Shown piece after piece: positions 43,593 to 52,080 of a stretch of 64,000 nucleotides of DNA. Both the position numbers and the translations under genes were made by a program. The notes under the pieces are model-generated. The model worked only from the letters and a program-made list of their open reading frames with translations, was not told where the DNA came from and ran no database searches. The stretch lies in NCBI RefSeq assembly GCF_030464345.1, contig NZ_VCYH01000006.1, forward strand, positions 62,001 through 126,000. The letters are read 5' to 3'. Source of the stretch: Methanoculleus frigidifontis. Lineage in GTDB: Archaea; Halobacteriota; Methanomicrobia; Methanomicrobiales; Methanoculleaceae. Each line of letters starts with the position of its first letter. Positions within the stretch are counted from its first letter, which is position 1.

Positions 43593-43604
43593 GTTATATA
43601 TTTC
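43593..43604 (-). promoter_or_regulatory. TATA box of the SUI1 gene
   Basis: AAATATATAACG on the minus strand lies 25-30 bases before the SUI1 ATG, in the 43-base gap after the ribonucleotide reductase stop. Confidence 0.5.
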
Positions 43605-43613
43605 TTGGCATGT

Positions 43614-45257
43614 TCAGGTGTCGATTGCGCACACGGGACATCCCTGTGCGAGGACTTGATCCGGGCGGCTGTTGTAGCGGTAGATGGTGATCCCCTTGCA
43701 TCCGAGGCTGTGTGCCAGGTCAAAGACCTGCATGACATCGTCCGGCGTTGAGGGCCCCGGCATATTCACCGTCTTTGAGACGGCGTTGTCGACATGCTTC
43801 TGGAAGGCTGCCTGGATGCGAACGTGGTGTTCCGGGGCGATCTCCATCGCAGTTCGGAACAGCTCTCTCTGATCCTCGTCCAGCGGGAGATCCTGGATGC
43901 TGCCGGTCTTTCGGATCTGCGTCATGATGTCCATGCCTCCGATCCGGGCCGGCAGGTACTCCCTGATCAGGGGGCTGACAATATCAACCTTTTCCTCACC
44001 GATCTGCCGCGTGTGTGCAAGCGAGAAGACGGGTTCTATCCCGCTGGTGGTATCGGCGATGATATGGAGCGAACCGGTGGGGGCGATGGTGGTGACCGTT
44101 GCATTCCGCATCTCTTCAGCAAAGACGCTGTGGTCGATCGCCGGGAACGATCCCTTCCGCTCTCCGAGTTCGTGCGACGTCGCCCGTGCCTCTTCGTTGA
44201 TGAATGCCATCACCGCTTCGGCGACAGCGACCGCCTCGCCCGATGCGTAGGGGATGCCGAGCCGGATAAGTGCCTCGGAAAATCCCATCACCCCGAGGCC
44301 GATCTTCCGGGTGGCCAGCGTCGCCTCCCGGATCTCGGGCAGGGGAAACCGGTTGATGTCGATGACCGCATCAAGGAACGCCACGGCCTTGCGCGTGACC
44401 GTGCGAAGCAGTTCTTCATCGAGATCGGTCTTCCTGATGCAGCGGGCGAGGTTGATGCTCCCCAGATTGCAGCTCTCGTAGGGGTAGAGGGGCTGCTCGC
44501 CGCAGGGGTTCGTGGCCTCGATCCTTCCCAGACCCGGCGTCGTGTTCGTCCGGTTGATCGCATCGAGGAAGAGCATCCCGGGATCCCCCGTCGCCCACGC
44601 CGCCGCCGCCACCGCCCGCCAGAGGTCGGCCGGTGCGATACTCTTCCAGACGCTCCCGTCCCTGGGGTTGACGAGGTCGTAGCTCTGGCCGGTCTCCCGG
44701 CAGCGGAAGAACCGGGCGTCGAGGCCCACCGAGATGTTGAAGTTTTGGAGCGACCCGTCGCGTTTGCTGTTCACGAAACGTTCGATGTCGGGGTGCGAAC
44801 TTGCCAGCACCCCCATATTCGCCCCCCGTCGCCGCCCACCCTGCTTCACCGCCTCGGTTGCGGTGTTAAAGACGTGCATGAACGATATCGGGCCGCTTGC
44901 AACCCCGCTCGTCCCGTTGACGGCGTCGCCCGCCGGCCGGAGACGGCTGAACGAAAACCCGGTCCCCCCTCCCGATTTGTGGATCAATGCCATGTGGCCG
45001 AGAGTGGCGAAGATCTCCTGGAGCGTGTCTTCGACCGGGAGCACGAAGCATGCGGAGAGTTGCCCGAGCGGCGTTCCGGCGTTCATCAGTGTTGGGGAGT
45101 TCGGGAGGAAGAGACGGCGGCTCATGAGCGAGAAGTACTCCTGTGCCTCTGCATCGCCGACGGCACCGGCGACCCGCCGGAAGAGATCCGCGGGGGTCTC
45201 GCCGGGGAGGAGGTATCGGCTTTTGAGGAGATGCAGTGCTGCTCCCGAGAGTTTCAT
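43614..45257 (-). CDS. nrdJ: Adenosylcobalamin-dependent ribonucleotide reductase (class II)
   Basis: A 547-residue class II ribonucleoside reductase. It has [10 protein letters not shown], the cysteine-bearing [57 protein letters not shown] with active-site Asn, Cys and Glu, [21 protein letters not shown] and a C-terminal CPVC pair serving redox exchange. No ATP-cone is present. ATG 45257 ([11 protein letters not shown]) is the start; the frame to 45344 runs into the divergent gene. This enzyme needs adenosylcobalamin and no oxygen. It diverges from cobQ, the cobyric acid synthase, across only 54 bases. Confidence 0.94.
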   Translation of the reverse strand: MKLSGAALHLLKSRYLLPGETPADLFRRVAGAVGDAEAQEYFSLMSRRLFLPNSPTLMNAGTPLGQLSACFVLPVEDTLQEIFATLGHMALIHKSGGGTGFSFSRLRPAGDAVNGTSGVASGPISFMHVFNTATEAVKQGGRRRGANMGVLASSHPDIERFVNSKRDGSLQNFNISVGLDARFFRCRETGQSYDLVNPRDGSVWKSIAPADLWRAVAAAAWATGDPGMLFLDAINRTNTTPGLGRIEATNPCGEQPLYPYESCNLGSINLARCIRKTDLDEELLRTVTRKAVAFLDAVIDINRFPLPEIREATLATRKIGLGVMGFSEALIRLGIPYASGEAVAVAEAVMAFINEEARATSHELGERKGSFPAIDHSVFAEEMRNATVTTIAPTGSLHIIADTTSGIEPVFSLAHTRQIGEEKVDIVSPLIREYLPARIGGMDIMTQIRKTGSIQDLPLDEDQRELFRTAMEIAPEHHVRIQAAFQKHVDNAVSKTVNMPGPSTPDDVMQVFDLAHSLGCKGITIYRYNSRPDQVLAQGCPVCAIDT

Positions 45258-45311
45258 GTGGGATAGAAGAACGCTGCTCTTAATAAAGCGTCGTGCGAAG
45301 CTACAGGTGCA

Positions 45312-46826
45312 ATGTCTCTGATCGTGCTCGGAACCGCATCGCATGTCGGCAAGAGTATCACCGTTGCGGCACTCTGCCGTGCTCTCAGGAACCGCGGCAT
45401 CTCCGTGGCGCCCTTCAAGTCGCAGAATATGAGCCTGAACTCATTTGTGACGGGTGACGGAAGCGAGATCGGCATCGCCCAGGCGATGCAGGCATCTGCG
45501 GCGGGCCTCGAGCCGGTGGCCGAGATGAACCCGATCCTCCTCAAACCCAAAGGCGACCAGGTCTCGCAGATCGTCCTGCTCGGCAGGCCGTACAAAGATG
45601 TGCAGATCCGGGATTACTATGCCGAGACCGACCTGCTGCTCGAGCGGGCGGTGGAGGCGTTCGACTCCCTGCAGACCCGTTACGGCCACGTGGTCGTCGA
45701 GGGTGCCGGAGGGGCTGCAGAGGTAAATCTCTACGACCGCGACATTGCCAACATCCGGCTTGCCCGCAGGCTGCAGCTGCCGATCGTCCTCGTCGCCGAC
45801 ATCGAGCGCGGCGGGGTCTTCGCACAGGTCTACGGGACGCTGGCACTCCTCCCGGAGGATATCCGGCCGCTCGTCGCCGGCGTCATCGTCAACAAGTTCC
45901 GGGGCGATCCAACGCTCTTTGCGACGGGCGTCACCCTGCTCGAAAACCTCTGCGGCGTCCCGGTGCTGGGCGTTGTGCCGTACGCCGATCTGCACCTCCC
46001 GAGCGAAGACTCGCTCTCGATCGCCGACAAACGCCGAAAGACCGATCGCTCTGTCAGGATCGCCGTCATCAGGCTGCCGCGGATAGCGAACTTCACCGAC
46101 TTCGAGCTCCTCGAGCAGCATGCCTCGGTCGAGTACGTGGCTCCCGGAGCGCCGCTCGCCGGGTACGACTGCATCATCCTGCCGGGAACGAAGAACACCG
46201 TCGAAGACCTGGCGCTCCTGAAAGCGAACGGCGCGACTCCGGAGCTCGCCCGGGCACGGGAGGCGGGCGTCCCCATCATCGGCATCTGCGGTGGGTACCA
46301 GATGCTGGGCACTCACATTCAGGATGCCGGTATCGAGTCCGGCACCGCCGGGGTCTACGAGGGGCTGGGCTTTCTGGATGTCGTCACCGGGTTTACCGAC
46401 TACCGTAAGACGACGGTGCAGGTCCGGCGGCAGGCATCTCCCTGCGGCCCTATCCTCTCCCGGATGGGCGTCGTGCAGGGCTATGAGATCCATATGGGGG
46501 AGACCCGGCGCCGATCCGCGGACGAAGCGTTTGCAGGCGACGGTGCGGTGAGCCCCGACGGCCTCATCTTCGGCACCTATATGCACGGGCTCTTCCAGAA
46601 TGTCCCGGCAGTGAATGCGCTCCTCGGCTATCTGCACGAGCGGCGGGGAGAACCCTTCGATCCGATCACCGGTGCGGTGTCTGATGCGCGGGGTGTCGGT
46701 GTCGACGCTCCGTACGACGATCTCGCCCGGCATTTCGAGCAGCATGTTAATATGGACGTCATCGTATCTTTCTTCGGCGATCCTGACGACCGGTCAGGTG
46801 ACGATGCGATGACTCGCGAGGAATGA
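45312..46826 (+). CDS. cobQ: Cobyric acid synthase
   Basis: The 504-residue enzyme amidates adenosylcobyrinic acid a,c-diamide at four carboxylates using glutamine. The N-terminal dethiobiotin-synthetase-like ATPase has [17 protein letters not shown] and [22 protein letters not shown]; the C-terminal glutamine amidotransferase has [10 protein letters not shown] with the nucleophilic Cys and YMHGLF with the His. It produces cobyric acid for cobalamin, the cofactor of the nrdJ product made by the adjacent divergent gene and of methanogenic methyltransferases. A TATA-like CTTAATAAAGC lies at about 45279-45289 between them. Confidence 0.95.
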   Translation: MSLIVLGTASHVGKSITVAALCRALRNRGISVAPFKSQNMSLNSFVTGDGSEIGIAQAMQASAAGLEPVAEMNPILLKPKGDQVSQIVLLGRPYKDVQIRDYYAETDLLLERAVEAFDSLQTRYGHVVVEGAGGAAEVNLYDRDIANIRLARRLQLPIVLVADIERGGVFAQVYGTLALLPEDIRPLVAGVIVNKFRGDPTLFATGVTLLENLCGVPVLGVVPYADLHLPSEDSLSIADKRRKTDRSVRIAVIRLPRIANFTDFELLEQHASVEYVAPGAPLAGYDCIILPGTKNTVEDLALLKANGATPELARAREAGVPIIGICGGYQMLGTHIQDAGIESGTAGVYEGLGFLDVVTGFTDYRKTTVQVRRQASPCGPILSRMGVVQGYEIHMGETRRRSADEAFAGDGAVSPDGLIFGTYMHGLFQNVPAVNALLGYLHERRGEPFDPITGAVSDARGVGVDAPYDDLARHFEQHVNMDVIVSFFGDPDDRSGDDAMTREE

Positions 46827-46829
46827 TGC

Positions 46830-47168
46830 ATGGTAATGAGATGCTCGTTTGCACTGGATCCCGACCTGATGGAGCAGATCGATCAGTTTGCGAAAGAACG
46901 CCTGCTCGATCGGAACGAAGCAATCCTGGAACTGATTGAAGCGGGATTCGCACACTTCGAGCAGGGTGGAACCGTCACGACGAAGCAGCAGCGTTCCTTT
47001 GAGGAGCTGAATACGCTCCGAAAGGATATGGCAGAGGTCAAGCAGGTCCTCGCCGAGCTCCGGAAAGAGGTGCGGCTGGTTCACCATACCATCGAGACCG
47101 ACTGGAGCAACGAGGTGCGGGGAGTACCCTTCCAGACCAAACACCCGTGGGAGTTCTGGAGGAAATAG
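46830..47168 (+). CDS. Small RHH-like DNA-binding protein with coiled coil
   Basis: A 112-residue protein. The N-terminus (MRCSFALDPDLMEQIDQFAKERLLDRNEAILELIEAGF) matches the strand-helix-helix plan of ribbon-helix-helix regulators. A predicted coiled coil follows (FEELNTLRKDMAEVKQVLAEL). The C-terminus is short and aromatic (FQTKHPWEFWRK). It is the last gene of the cobQ plus-strand unit, beginning 3 bases after its stop, with GAGGA at 8 nt spacing. DNA binding is predicted from pattern only; a role in cobQ/nrdJ control is speculative. Confidence 0.65.
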   Translation: MVMRCSFALDPDLMEQIDQFAKERLLDRNEAILELIEAGFAHFEQGGTVTTKQQRSFEELNTLRKDMAEVKQVLAELRKEVRLVHHTIETDWSNEVRGVPFQTKHPWEFWRK

Positions 47169-47185
47169 CCGGCTCCCGGCTCTTT

Positions 47186-47452
47186 TTAACTGATGATGTT
47201 CATGATGCTCCGGTACCCCTCGCCGGAGGCATCGTCGCAGACGACCGCTTCGACCAGGGTAAGATCGACCTCTTCAGCTTTGCGCTGCATCGTGCAGTAG
47301 GCACGTGCCGGTGACGGCACCTCTTTTCCCGCCACCTGAAAGTGTGTCGAGTGAACGCAGAATCTGCACTTCTCGATGGAAACGGTCTGTCCTGACGGGC
47401 ACGCAACCCGGCCGCCGGTCACGGGGAGAATGGCTGCAGGGCGTTTATTCAT
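47186..47452 (-). CDS. Small cysteine-containing protein coupled to YkgJ gene
   Basis: An 88-residue protein, MNKRPAAILPVTGGRVACPS to MNIIS, with cysteines arranged CPSG, CRFC, YCTM and VVCD, so a metal site is plausible. The ATG at 47452 overlaps the stop of the YkgJ-like gene (TAA at 47445-47447) in ATGAATAA, so the two are translationally coupled. Upstream residues in the same frame lie antisense-like inside the YkgJ gene and are not credible. No family recognised. Confidence 0.65.
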   Translation of the reverse strand: MNKRPAAILPVTGGRVACPSGQTVSIEKCRFCVHSTHFQVAGKEVPSPARAYCTMQRKAEEVDLTLVEAVVCDDASGEGYRSIMNIIS

Positions 47453-47936
47453 ACCGCTCCACCCGGTATCCGTGTTCTGCGAGGGCTGTCTGCACCATCG
47501 CCTGCCAGGCAACATCGTCATCCGTAGTGAGGGGCTTGACCGCCTCGTCCCAGCACGTCCGAAGCGCTTCATCGTCGGTGACGAGGCTCCGTCGCCCCTT
47601 GACCGTCCCGACGGGAGAGCCGTCGGGAGCATAGATGCGCATGCTGCAGCAGACAAAAACCCTGCAGACGGGCGGGCGGGAGGCGTGGATAGTGCAGATG
47701 TACTCGTCCGTGCCGGGATTTTGGCGGAGAAACGGACACCGGCGTGCCGACCGGGGTGCATATCCGGGATCGTTGAAGAGCCCGAGGTGTTCCTCTTCGA
47801 TCCGGGCGACGAACCGCTCTCCGGTGATCTTTGTGATGCAGGCAAAATTCCGTCCCGAGAGGCGGCTTTCAATGGCGATGAACTCCCCGGCGTTCATGCA
47901 GCACTTCCCGCAGCGTGTGCATTCGAACTGAGCCAT
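47445..47936 (-). CDS. YkgJ/Fe-S oxidoreductase-like cysteine cluster protein
   Basis: A 163-residue protein of the YkgJ cysteine-cluster family, proposed to bind zinc or an iron-sulfur centre. Key cysteines: FECTRCGKCCMN (7, 10, 13, 14), RRCPFLRQN, YICTIHASRPPVCRVFVCC. The middle GTVKGRRSLVTDDEALRTCWDEAVKP is family-typical. The first gene of a two-gene unit with the small cysteine protein, divergent from the nucleotidyltransferase gene (about 90 bases between starts). Function is unknown in archaea. Confidence 0.88.
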   Translation of the reverse strand: MAQFECTRCGKCCMNAGEFIAIESRLSGRNFACITKITGERFVARIEEEHLGLFNDPGYAPRSARRCPFLRQNPGTDEYICTIHASRPPVCRVFVCCSMRIYAPDGSPVGTVKGRRSLVTDDEALRTCWDEAVKPLTTDDDVAWQAMVQTALAEHGYRVERYE

Positions 47937-47995
47937 ACGGAAGAAGGGTAGATCGCCCGGGTATGTCTAGCTACCTGTCCTGGTGCGACGGAATC

Positions 47996-48005
47996 AACTA
48001 TAAAT
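47996..48005 (+). promoter_or_regulatory. TATA box of the nucleotidyltransferase gene
   Basis: AACTATAAAT lies about 27 bases before ATG 48029, with no ribosome site between, which implies a leaderless mRNA. Confidence 0.55.
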
Positions 48006-48028
48006 CGGAATGCGGATAATGAAGTGGC

Positions 48029-49207
48029 ATGAAGGTATGCATCATGTGCGGAGGCGAAGGGACGCGCCTGCGCCCCCTCACCTTCGGCCGTCCGAAGCCC
48101 TGTGTTCCCATCGTCAATCAGCCTTCGCTCCAGCACCTCATCTCTCATCTCGCGAACCTCGGGTTCAACGACGTGATCATCACCCTCGGGTATATGAGCA
48201 CTGAGATTGAGGAATCGCTCGGAGACGGGTCGCTCTTCGGCGCGAGCATCACCTACGTGCCCGAACGGACGAAGCTCGGGACCGCCGGCAGCGTCAAAAA
48301 TGCCGAGGAGTATCTGGACGGACAGCCGTTCCTCGTCGTCGGCGGCGACCACGTCGTCGATCTCAATCTCCTCGAGTTTTACCGCGAACACCTGAATAAC
48401 GACGCGATTGCGACCATCGGGCTGATCAGCATCGACGACCCCACCGAGTACGGGATTGCCGAGATCGATGCGGACTACACCATAAAACGGTTCAAGGAAA
48501 AACCCGGCCCCGGTGAGATCTTCTCAAACCTCGCCAGCACCGGGATGTACGTCTGCAACCCGGAGATCCTCGACTTCATCCCCGTCGGCGAGAAGTACGA
48601 CTTCGCCCGGCACCTCTTCCCCGCCCTGATGGAGAAGGGGTATGCCCTCAAGGCCTGGCTCGCGCGCGGCAACTGGTCCGACGTCGGCAACCCCCGATCG
48701 CTGCGGCAGGCGGAGCGGTGGAAACTCCAGGACATCGCGTTCACCAATATCAGCGGCGATCTGGTCGTCAGGGGCGCCCGGATCGCCGGACCGGTGCAGA
48801 TGGGCGGTTCGGTCTCGCTCTCCACGAACTCGCGGGTCATCGGTCCGGTGGCAATCGGTGCCGGGACGATCATCGAGGAGAACGTCATCATCGGCCCCTA
48901 CACCAGCATCGGTGACGGCTGCATCATCAAGAGCAATGCGAAGATCTTCTCCTCTTCGATCTACAACCGGGTCGTGCTCGGCCGCGACTCCACTGTCAGC
49001 GGGAGCATCATCGACAACGAGACGTTCATCGGTGACGGCTGCAACATCGAGAACGATACCGTCATCGGGCCGAAGGTCGTGCTGAAGGATGGGGTGATCG
49101 TCCATTCTGGGACGCGGATCTGGCCGGAGGTCACGATCCCGGAGGGGACCGTGGTAAAAGAGCACGTGCTGAACGACAAATACGATACCCGGACCGAAGG
49201 GTCCTAA
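48029..49207 (+). CDS. Sugar-1-phosphate nucleotidyltransferase with left-handed beta-helix domain
   Basis: A 392-residue enzyme. The N-terminal transferase domain has GGEGTRLRPLTFGRPKPCVP, GYMSTEIEESLGDG, VPERTKLGTAGSVKNAEEY and the FLVVGGDHVVDLNLLEF catalytic segment. The C-terminal 130 residues are a left-handed beta-helix of hexapeptide repeats (VIGPVAIGAGTIIEENVIIG, SIGDGCIIKSNAKIF, FIGDGCNIENDTVIG). This fits mannose-1-phosphate guanylyltransferase or glucose-1-phosphate thymidylyltransferase-like enzymes; the donor nucleotide is not decided. The acetyltransferase-like helix may only be structural. It may supply NDP-sugars for glycosylation together with the epimerase elsewhere in the window. 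Confidence 0.88.
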   Translation: MKVCIMCGGEGTRLRPLTFGRPKPCVPIVNQPSLQHLISHLANLGFNDVIITLGYMSTEIEESLGDGSLFGASITYVPERTKLGTAGSVKNAEEYLDGQPFLVVGGDHVVDLNLLEFYREHLNNDAIATIGLISIDDPTEYGIAEIDADYTIKRFKEKPGPGEIFSNLASTGMYVCNPEILDFIPVGEKYDFARHLFPALMEKGYALKAWLARGNWSDVGNPRSLRQAERWKLQDIAFTNISGDLVVRGARIAGPVQMGGSVSLSTNSRVIGPVAIGAGTIIEENVIIGPYTSIGDGCIIKSNAKIFSSSIYNRVVLGRDSTVSGSIIDNETFIGDGCNIENDTVIGPKVVLKDGVIVHSGTRIWPEVTIPEGTVVKEHVLNDKYDTRTEGS

Positions 49208-49989
49208 CCGTGCCGCACCAGGCGGTGCGTGAGTGCGACGAGAGGATGGCGGGCGTAGTCGAGCACCTTGATGTCGTCGAGGGTCTTGAGGTTCAGCGTC
49301 CGTGCCGTCCGCTCCATGCCGAGCTCGATGTCGTCCTCGATCTCGATGATATAGGCGTCGAGGTTCTTGATCCCGAGTCTCTTTGCGGCAATCGCCCGGT
49401 GATGGCCATCGACCAGGATCAGCCGGCCGGGTCGCCGCACGACGATCAAGGGCTCGGCAAGACCCTTTTTGATCTCGTACATGCGCCCTTCGAGCTCGTC
49501 TTCGTATATCTTCGACTGCGTGGGGAGCAGGGCGTTGATCTGAACCTGGCCGCGTTTCAGCGCCGGTTCCATCCCGTAGAGTTTCTTGAGCGTCTCGATG
49601 AATTTGAAGACTTTTTCAGGGGAGACATGCTCTATCTGTGACCGGATGACATCCGCGTTCGATATGATGCCGATGAGTTTGTTCTCCTCGTTGACGACGG
49701 GGAGTTTCTGGATGCCCGACCGAAAAATGACCCGGGCTGCATCGTTTATGCTCATATCCGGATCGGCGACGATGAGGTGGCGGCTCATCACCTGCTCGAC
49801 GGGCGTGGACGGGTGGGCAAAAAGAAGGTCCCGGGCGGAGATATATCCGACTACTTCGTTGCTTCCGATGACCGGAAACCCGTCGTGGTGGGTTTTTTTG
49901 ATTGCTTCAATGACGTCTCTCACCGTGCCGTGCTGATCGACGGTGACCACGTCGTAGGTCATGTAGTCCTTGACCTTTTTCTTGTCCAT
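49204..49989 (-). CDS. CBS-domain pair plus ParB-like nuclease domain protein
   Basis: About 261 residues. Two CBS domains (about 1-60 and 68-125; YMTYDVVTVDQHGTVRDVIEAI, VMSRHLIVADPDMSINDAARVI) form a Bateman ligand-binding module, and residues 150-245 form a ParB/sulfiredoxin-like domain with VVRRPGRLILVDGHHRAIAAKRLGI. Similar CBS-ParB proteins occur across methanogens; the ligand is probably an adenine nucleotide. The start is ATG 49989 (MDKKKVKDY); upstream residues from 50016 are alternative. Overlaps the convergent nucleotidyltransferase by 4 bases at its 3' end. Confidence 0.88.
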   Translation of the reverse strand: MDKKKVKDYMTYDVVTVDQHGTVRDVIEAIKKTHHDGFPVIGSNEVVGYISARDLLFAHPSTPVEQVMSRHLIVADPDMSINDAARVIFRSGIQKLPVVNEENKLIGIISNADVIRSQIEHVSPEKVFKFIETLKKLYGMEPALKRGQVQINALLPTQSKIYEDELEGRMYEIKKGLAEPLIVVRRPGRLILVDGHHRAIAAKRLGIKNLDAYIIEIEDDIELGMERTARTLNLKTLDDIKVLDYARHPLVALTHRLVRHG

Positions 49990-50407
49990 TATGAATATGT
50001 TAGACTGCCGGAACATGAATTAATCGGTCAACAGCGGTTAAATACGATGCAAATACGTTTCCGGCGGCAACGCTCCGCAGCGCCGTTGGTGCCCGCCGCT
50101 CTTTCTCCGAGCGGCCCTTTCTCCCCCATGCGACTGCTCCCACGGTCACGGGGAGTGGAGGCGGCTCTGGAGACGTATCTGCCCCCGCGTACGAGAGTGC
50201 TATTTTTGTCTGGAGAATCGGGAGACGGGGTGCTGGGTATGACGGCGGCAGAGGCCATGCTATGGTGTATGGCGAGGCTTCAGGTCATTCAAACTCCCGG
50301 CACCCCGGGCTTGAGGAGAGAGGCCGTTTCTCCTCTCCTTGCAGGGGTGCCTGCAGGGCGGCTCCACCGTCACGGTGGTGAGATGCCCCGCCCGCCACTG
50401 CGAGTGC
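49990..50407. other. GC-rich intergenic region between Hsp20 and CBS-ParB genes
   Basis: About 420 bases with no credible gene. It contains a hairpin with an 8-bp stem (GAGGAGAG at 50313-50320 with CTCCTCTC at 50330-50337) and a CACCGTCACGGTGG inverted repeat further right, perhaps mRNA 3'-end structures after hsp20. The upstream boundary holds the promoter region of the CBS-ParB gene. Confidence 0.4.
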
Positions 50408-50881
50408 TTACTCTATCGGAATCGTGGTTCCGACCTCGGTCGGAGCCTTCTTCAGCCGGACCTCCAGGACTCCGTTCTTAAAGCTTGCATTCGAGCCTTC
50501 TTCGGTGACCTCGACGGGCAGCGTGACCACCCTGCTCATGGAGCCGTACGTCCGCTCCCGCATAAAGTAGTCCTCTGCCCGCTCTTCAGTCTCACCGGTG
50601 CGCATGCTTGAAATCTCCAGGTGGTGCGGGTCGAGCAGGCGCACGGCGACATGCTCCTTCTGCACGCCCGGGAGATCCGCAGCGACGATGGCCTCGTCTT
50701 CATGGTCACGGACGTCGACCCGGAAGTCACTGCGAATCGCCGGCATCATCCGGCCGCGAACCTCCTCGCCACGGGTGCCGATACCGGTGAGCATCGACTG
50801 GAACCTGCTCTCCATCTCTGCCATGAGGTCGTCAAAATCCTGCCATACGGAACGGTATGGCTGCCTTTCTGCTCCTGCCAT
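50408..50881 (-). CDS. Hsp20/alpha-crystallin family small heat shock protein
   Basis: A 157-residue chaperone. The alpha-crystallin domain spans about residues 48-150: FRVDVRDHEDEAIVAADLPGVQ, HVAVRLLDPHHLEISS, and the SFKNGVLEVRLKKA signature followed by TTIPIE, a variant of the C-terminal IxI motif. The N-terminal arm (QDFDDLMAEMESRFQSML) is amphipathic, as expected for oligomer assembly and client binding. ATG 50881 is chosen; GTG 50890 is in frame. It diverges from the gene at 51031 across 150 AT-rich bases. Confidence 0.93.
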   Translation of the reverse strand: MAGAERQPYRSVWQDFDDLMAEMESRFQSMLTGIGTRGEEVRGRMMPAIRSDFRVDVRDHEDEAIVAADLPGVQKEHVAVRLLDPHHLEISSMRTGETEERAEDYFMRERTYGSMSRVVTLPVEVTEEGSNASFKNGVLEVRLKKAPTEVGTTIPIE

Positions 50882-50995
50882 AGATACCACGCCTTTTTCG
50901 TGCCTGACTGTCTGAGGCGAGCTTTTTGCAAGCCCTCACTTTAAGGTAGTGGTATTACTATATTAAGTTTTCTAGCATTGGCTTTGAGAACGATA

Positions 50996-51007
50996 CTATT
51001 TTATTTT
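50996..51007 (+). promoter_or_regulatory. TATA box upstream of the FKBP-like membrane protein gene
   Basis: CTATTTTATTTTG is centred about 28 bases before ATG 51031 and no ribosome site follows it, so a leaderless or very short-leader mRNA is likely. Confidence 0.45.
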
Positions 51008-51030
51008 GCCATAGGACGATTATACTCATA

Positions 51031-51726
51031 ATGAAAAAGTCACAGAAGAACGGCTCCGAGAGCGGCACAAAAAACTGGAATAAACTGCTCTTTATCGTTG
51101 TTGCCGTTATGTTCGCGGTGGCAATGGTGTTCACCTATTTAATGCCACTCTTCACTGCCCCCCGCACTGCGCAGACCGGCGATCTTGCGGTGATCGGCTA
51201 TACCATCCGCGACGAAGCGGGAATGCCGGTGCTGACGACCGACCAGCAGCTGGTGCAGGACGAGCAGCAGAACAACCACCTCGTCGTCCTGACATCCCGC
51301 CTCGAGATCCCGGTTGGTATGGCGGTCTCCGGGGAGAACATCGCACCGGTTCCGATATACTATCCACAGGGATCCGGATTCGACGGTTTCGGGCTTCTCG
51401 GGTTTGAAACGAATGCGATCTCTGCCGCACTCGTCGGCATGCATGCAGGCGAGTCCAGGAGCGTCCGGTTTGATTACGGGCAGAACGACCTGACCATGAA
51501 CATAAGCGCCGAGAACGCGGCGGCACTTGGAATTGAGTTCTCCAATGCAACCGTCGGCGATAAGTTTACGGTCGGCCTGACGACGACCCCGGAGATCCCG
51601 CTCGGTGAAAACTCCACACCATCGGTCGCTCTCAGAATCGGAGAGGTCGTCGAGAAGACGGCGGAAGGCCTCGTCATCCGGTACCACTACGCAGGCGCGG
51701 ACCTCACGCTTCAGGGCGTCGCCTGA
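51031..51726 (+). CDS. Membrane-anchored FKBP-like protein
   Basis: A 231-residue protein with a single N-terminal membrane anchor (about 18-42, LLFIVVAVMFAVAMVFTYLMPL) and an extracytoplasmic domain. The part GDLAVIGYTIRDEAGMPVLTTDQQLVQ followed by ISAALVGMHAGESRSVRFDYG resembles the FKBP/SlyD core in which a prolyl isomerase pocket sits. The match is partial and key FKBP aromatic residues are not clearly identifiable, so activity is uncertain. Alternative: an unrelated methanogen exported protein. Divergent from hsp20. Confidence 0.65.
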   Translation: MKKSQKNGSESGTKNWNKLLFIVVAVMFAVAMVFTYLMPLFTAPRTAQTGDLAVIGYTIRDEAGMPVLTTDQQLVQDEQQNNHLVVLTSRLEIPVGMAVSGENIAPVPIYYPQGSGFDGFGLLGFETNAISAALVGMHAGESRSVRFDYGQNDLTMNISAENAAALGIEFSNATVGDKFTVGLTTTPEIPLGENSTPSVALRIGEVVEKTAEGLVIRYHYAGADLTLQGVA

Positions 51727-51781
51727 AGGCCTCCGCCCTGCACCGGATACTTTTTATAATCATCCCTCTCTTCTCCTTTTT

Positions 51782-52048
51782 ATGGCACTGAAAGTACTCA
51801 GCTTCTACCAGGACGGTTGCATGGCCTGCGGAGAACAGGAGCCGATCCTGCAGGAGGTCAAAAAGGATCTGGGTATCGATATCGACGAGGTCAACGCCGT
51901 CAAAGAGCCGCAGTATATCAAAGAGTTCGGTCTGCGGGTGACGCCGACCACGCTTGTTCTCGTCGACGGAGAGGTCAAAGAGCGGATGGAAGGGCTCGTC
52001 CATCGTGAGGACCTGGAGACCTCAATCAGAAAATATACGGAGGGGTGA
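51782..52048 (+). CDS. Thioredoxin-like protein
   Basis: An 88-residue small thioredoxin-fold protein. The active-site motif is CMAC (Cys14, Cys17) in FYQDGCMACGEQEPILQEV, followed by the cis-Pro segment VTPTTLVLVDGEV. It starts at ATG 51782; the longer frame from 51605 lies over the preceding gene. Intergenic gap is 55 bases, so it may belong to the same unit. Redox partner unknown; candidates include class II ribonucleotide reductase elsewhere in the window, but no link is shown. Confidence 0.9.
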   Translation: MALKVLSFYQDGCMACGEQEPILQEVKKDLGIDIDEVNAVKEPQYIKEFGLRVTPTTLVLVDGEVKERMEGLVHREDLETSIRKYTEG

Positions 52049-52080
52049 TACGTCCCGGTGTACATGGCCGCTCTCGCGGG

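Noticed and set aside
43794-45266. Long plus-strand frame opposite nrdJ
   Set aside because: Antisense of a conserved enzyme, no motif, and it would have to share the nrdJ promoter end.
50028-50481. Open frames between the Hsp20 and CBS-ParB genes
   Set aside because: Arg/Gly/Pro-rich composition, no starts with ribosome sites, and hairpins instead suggest untranslated sequence.
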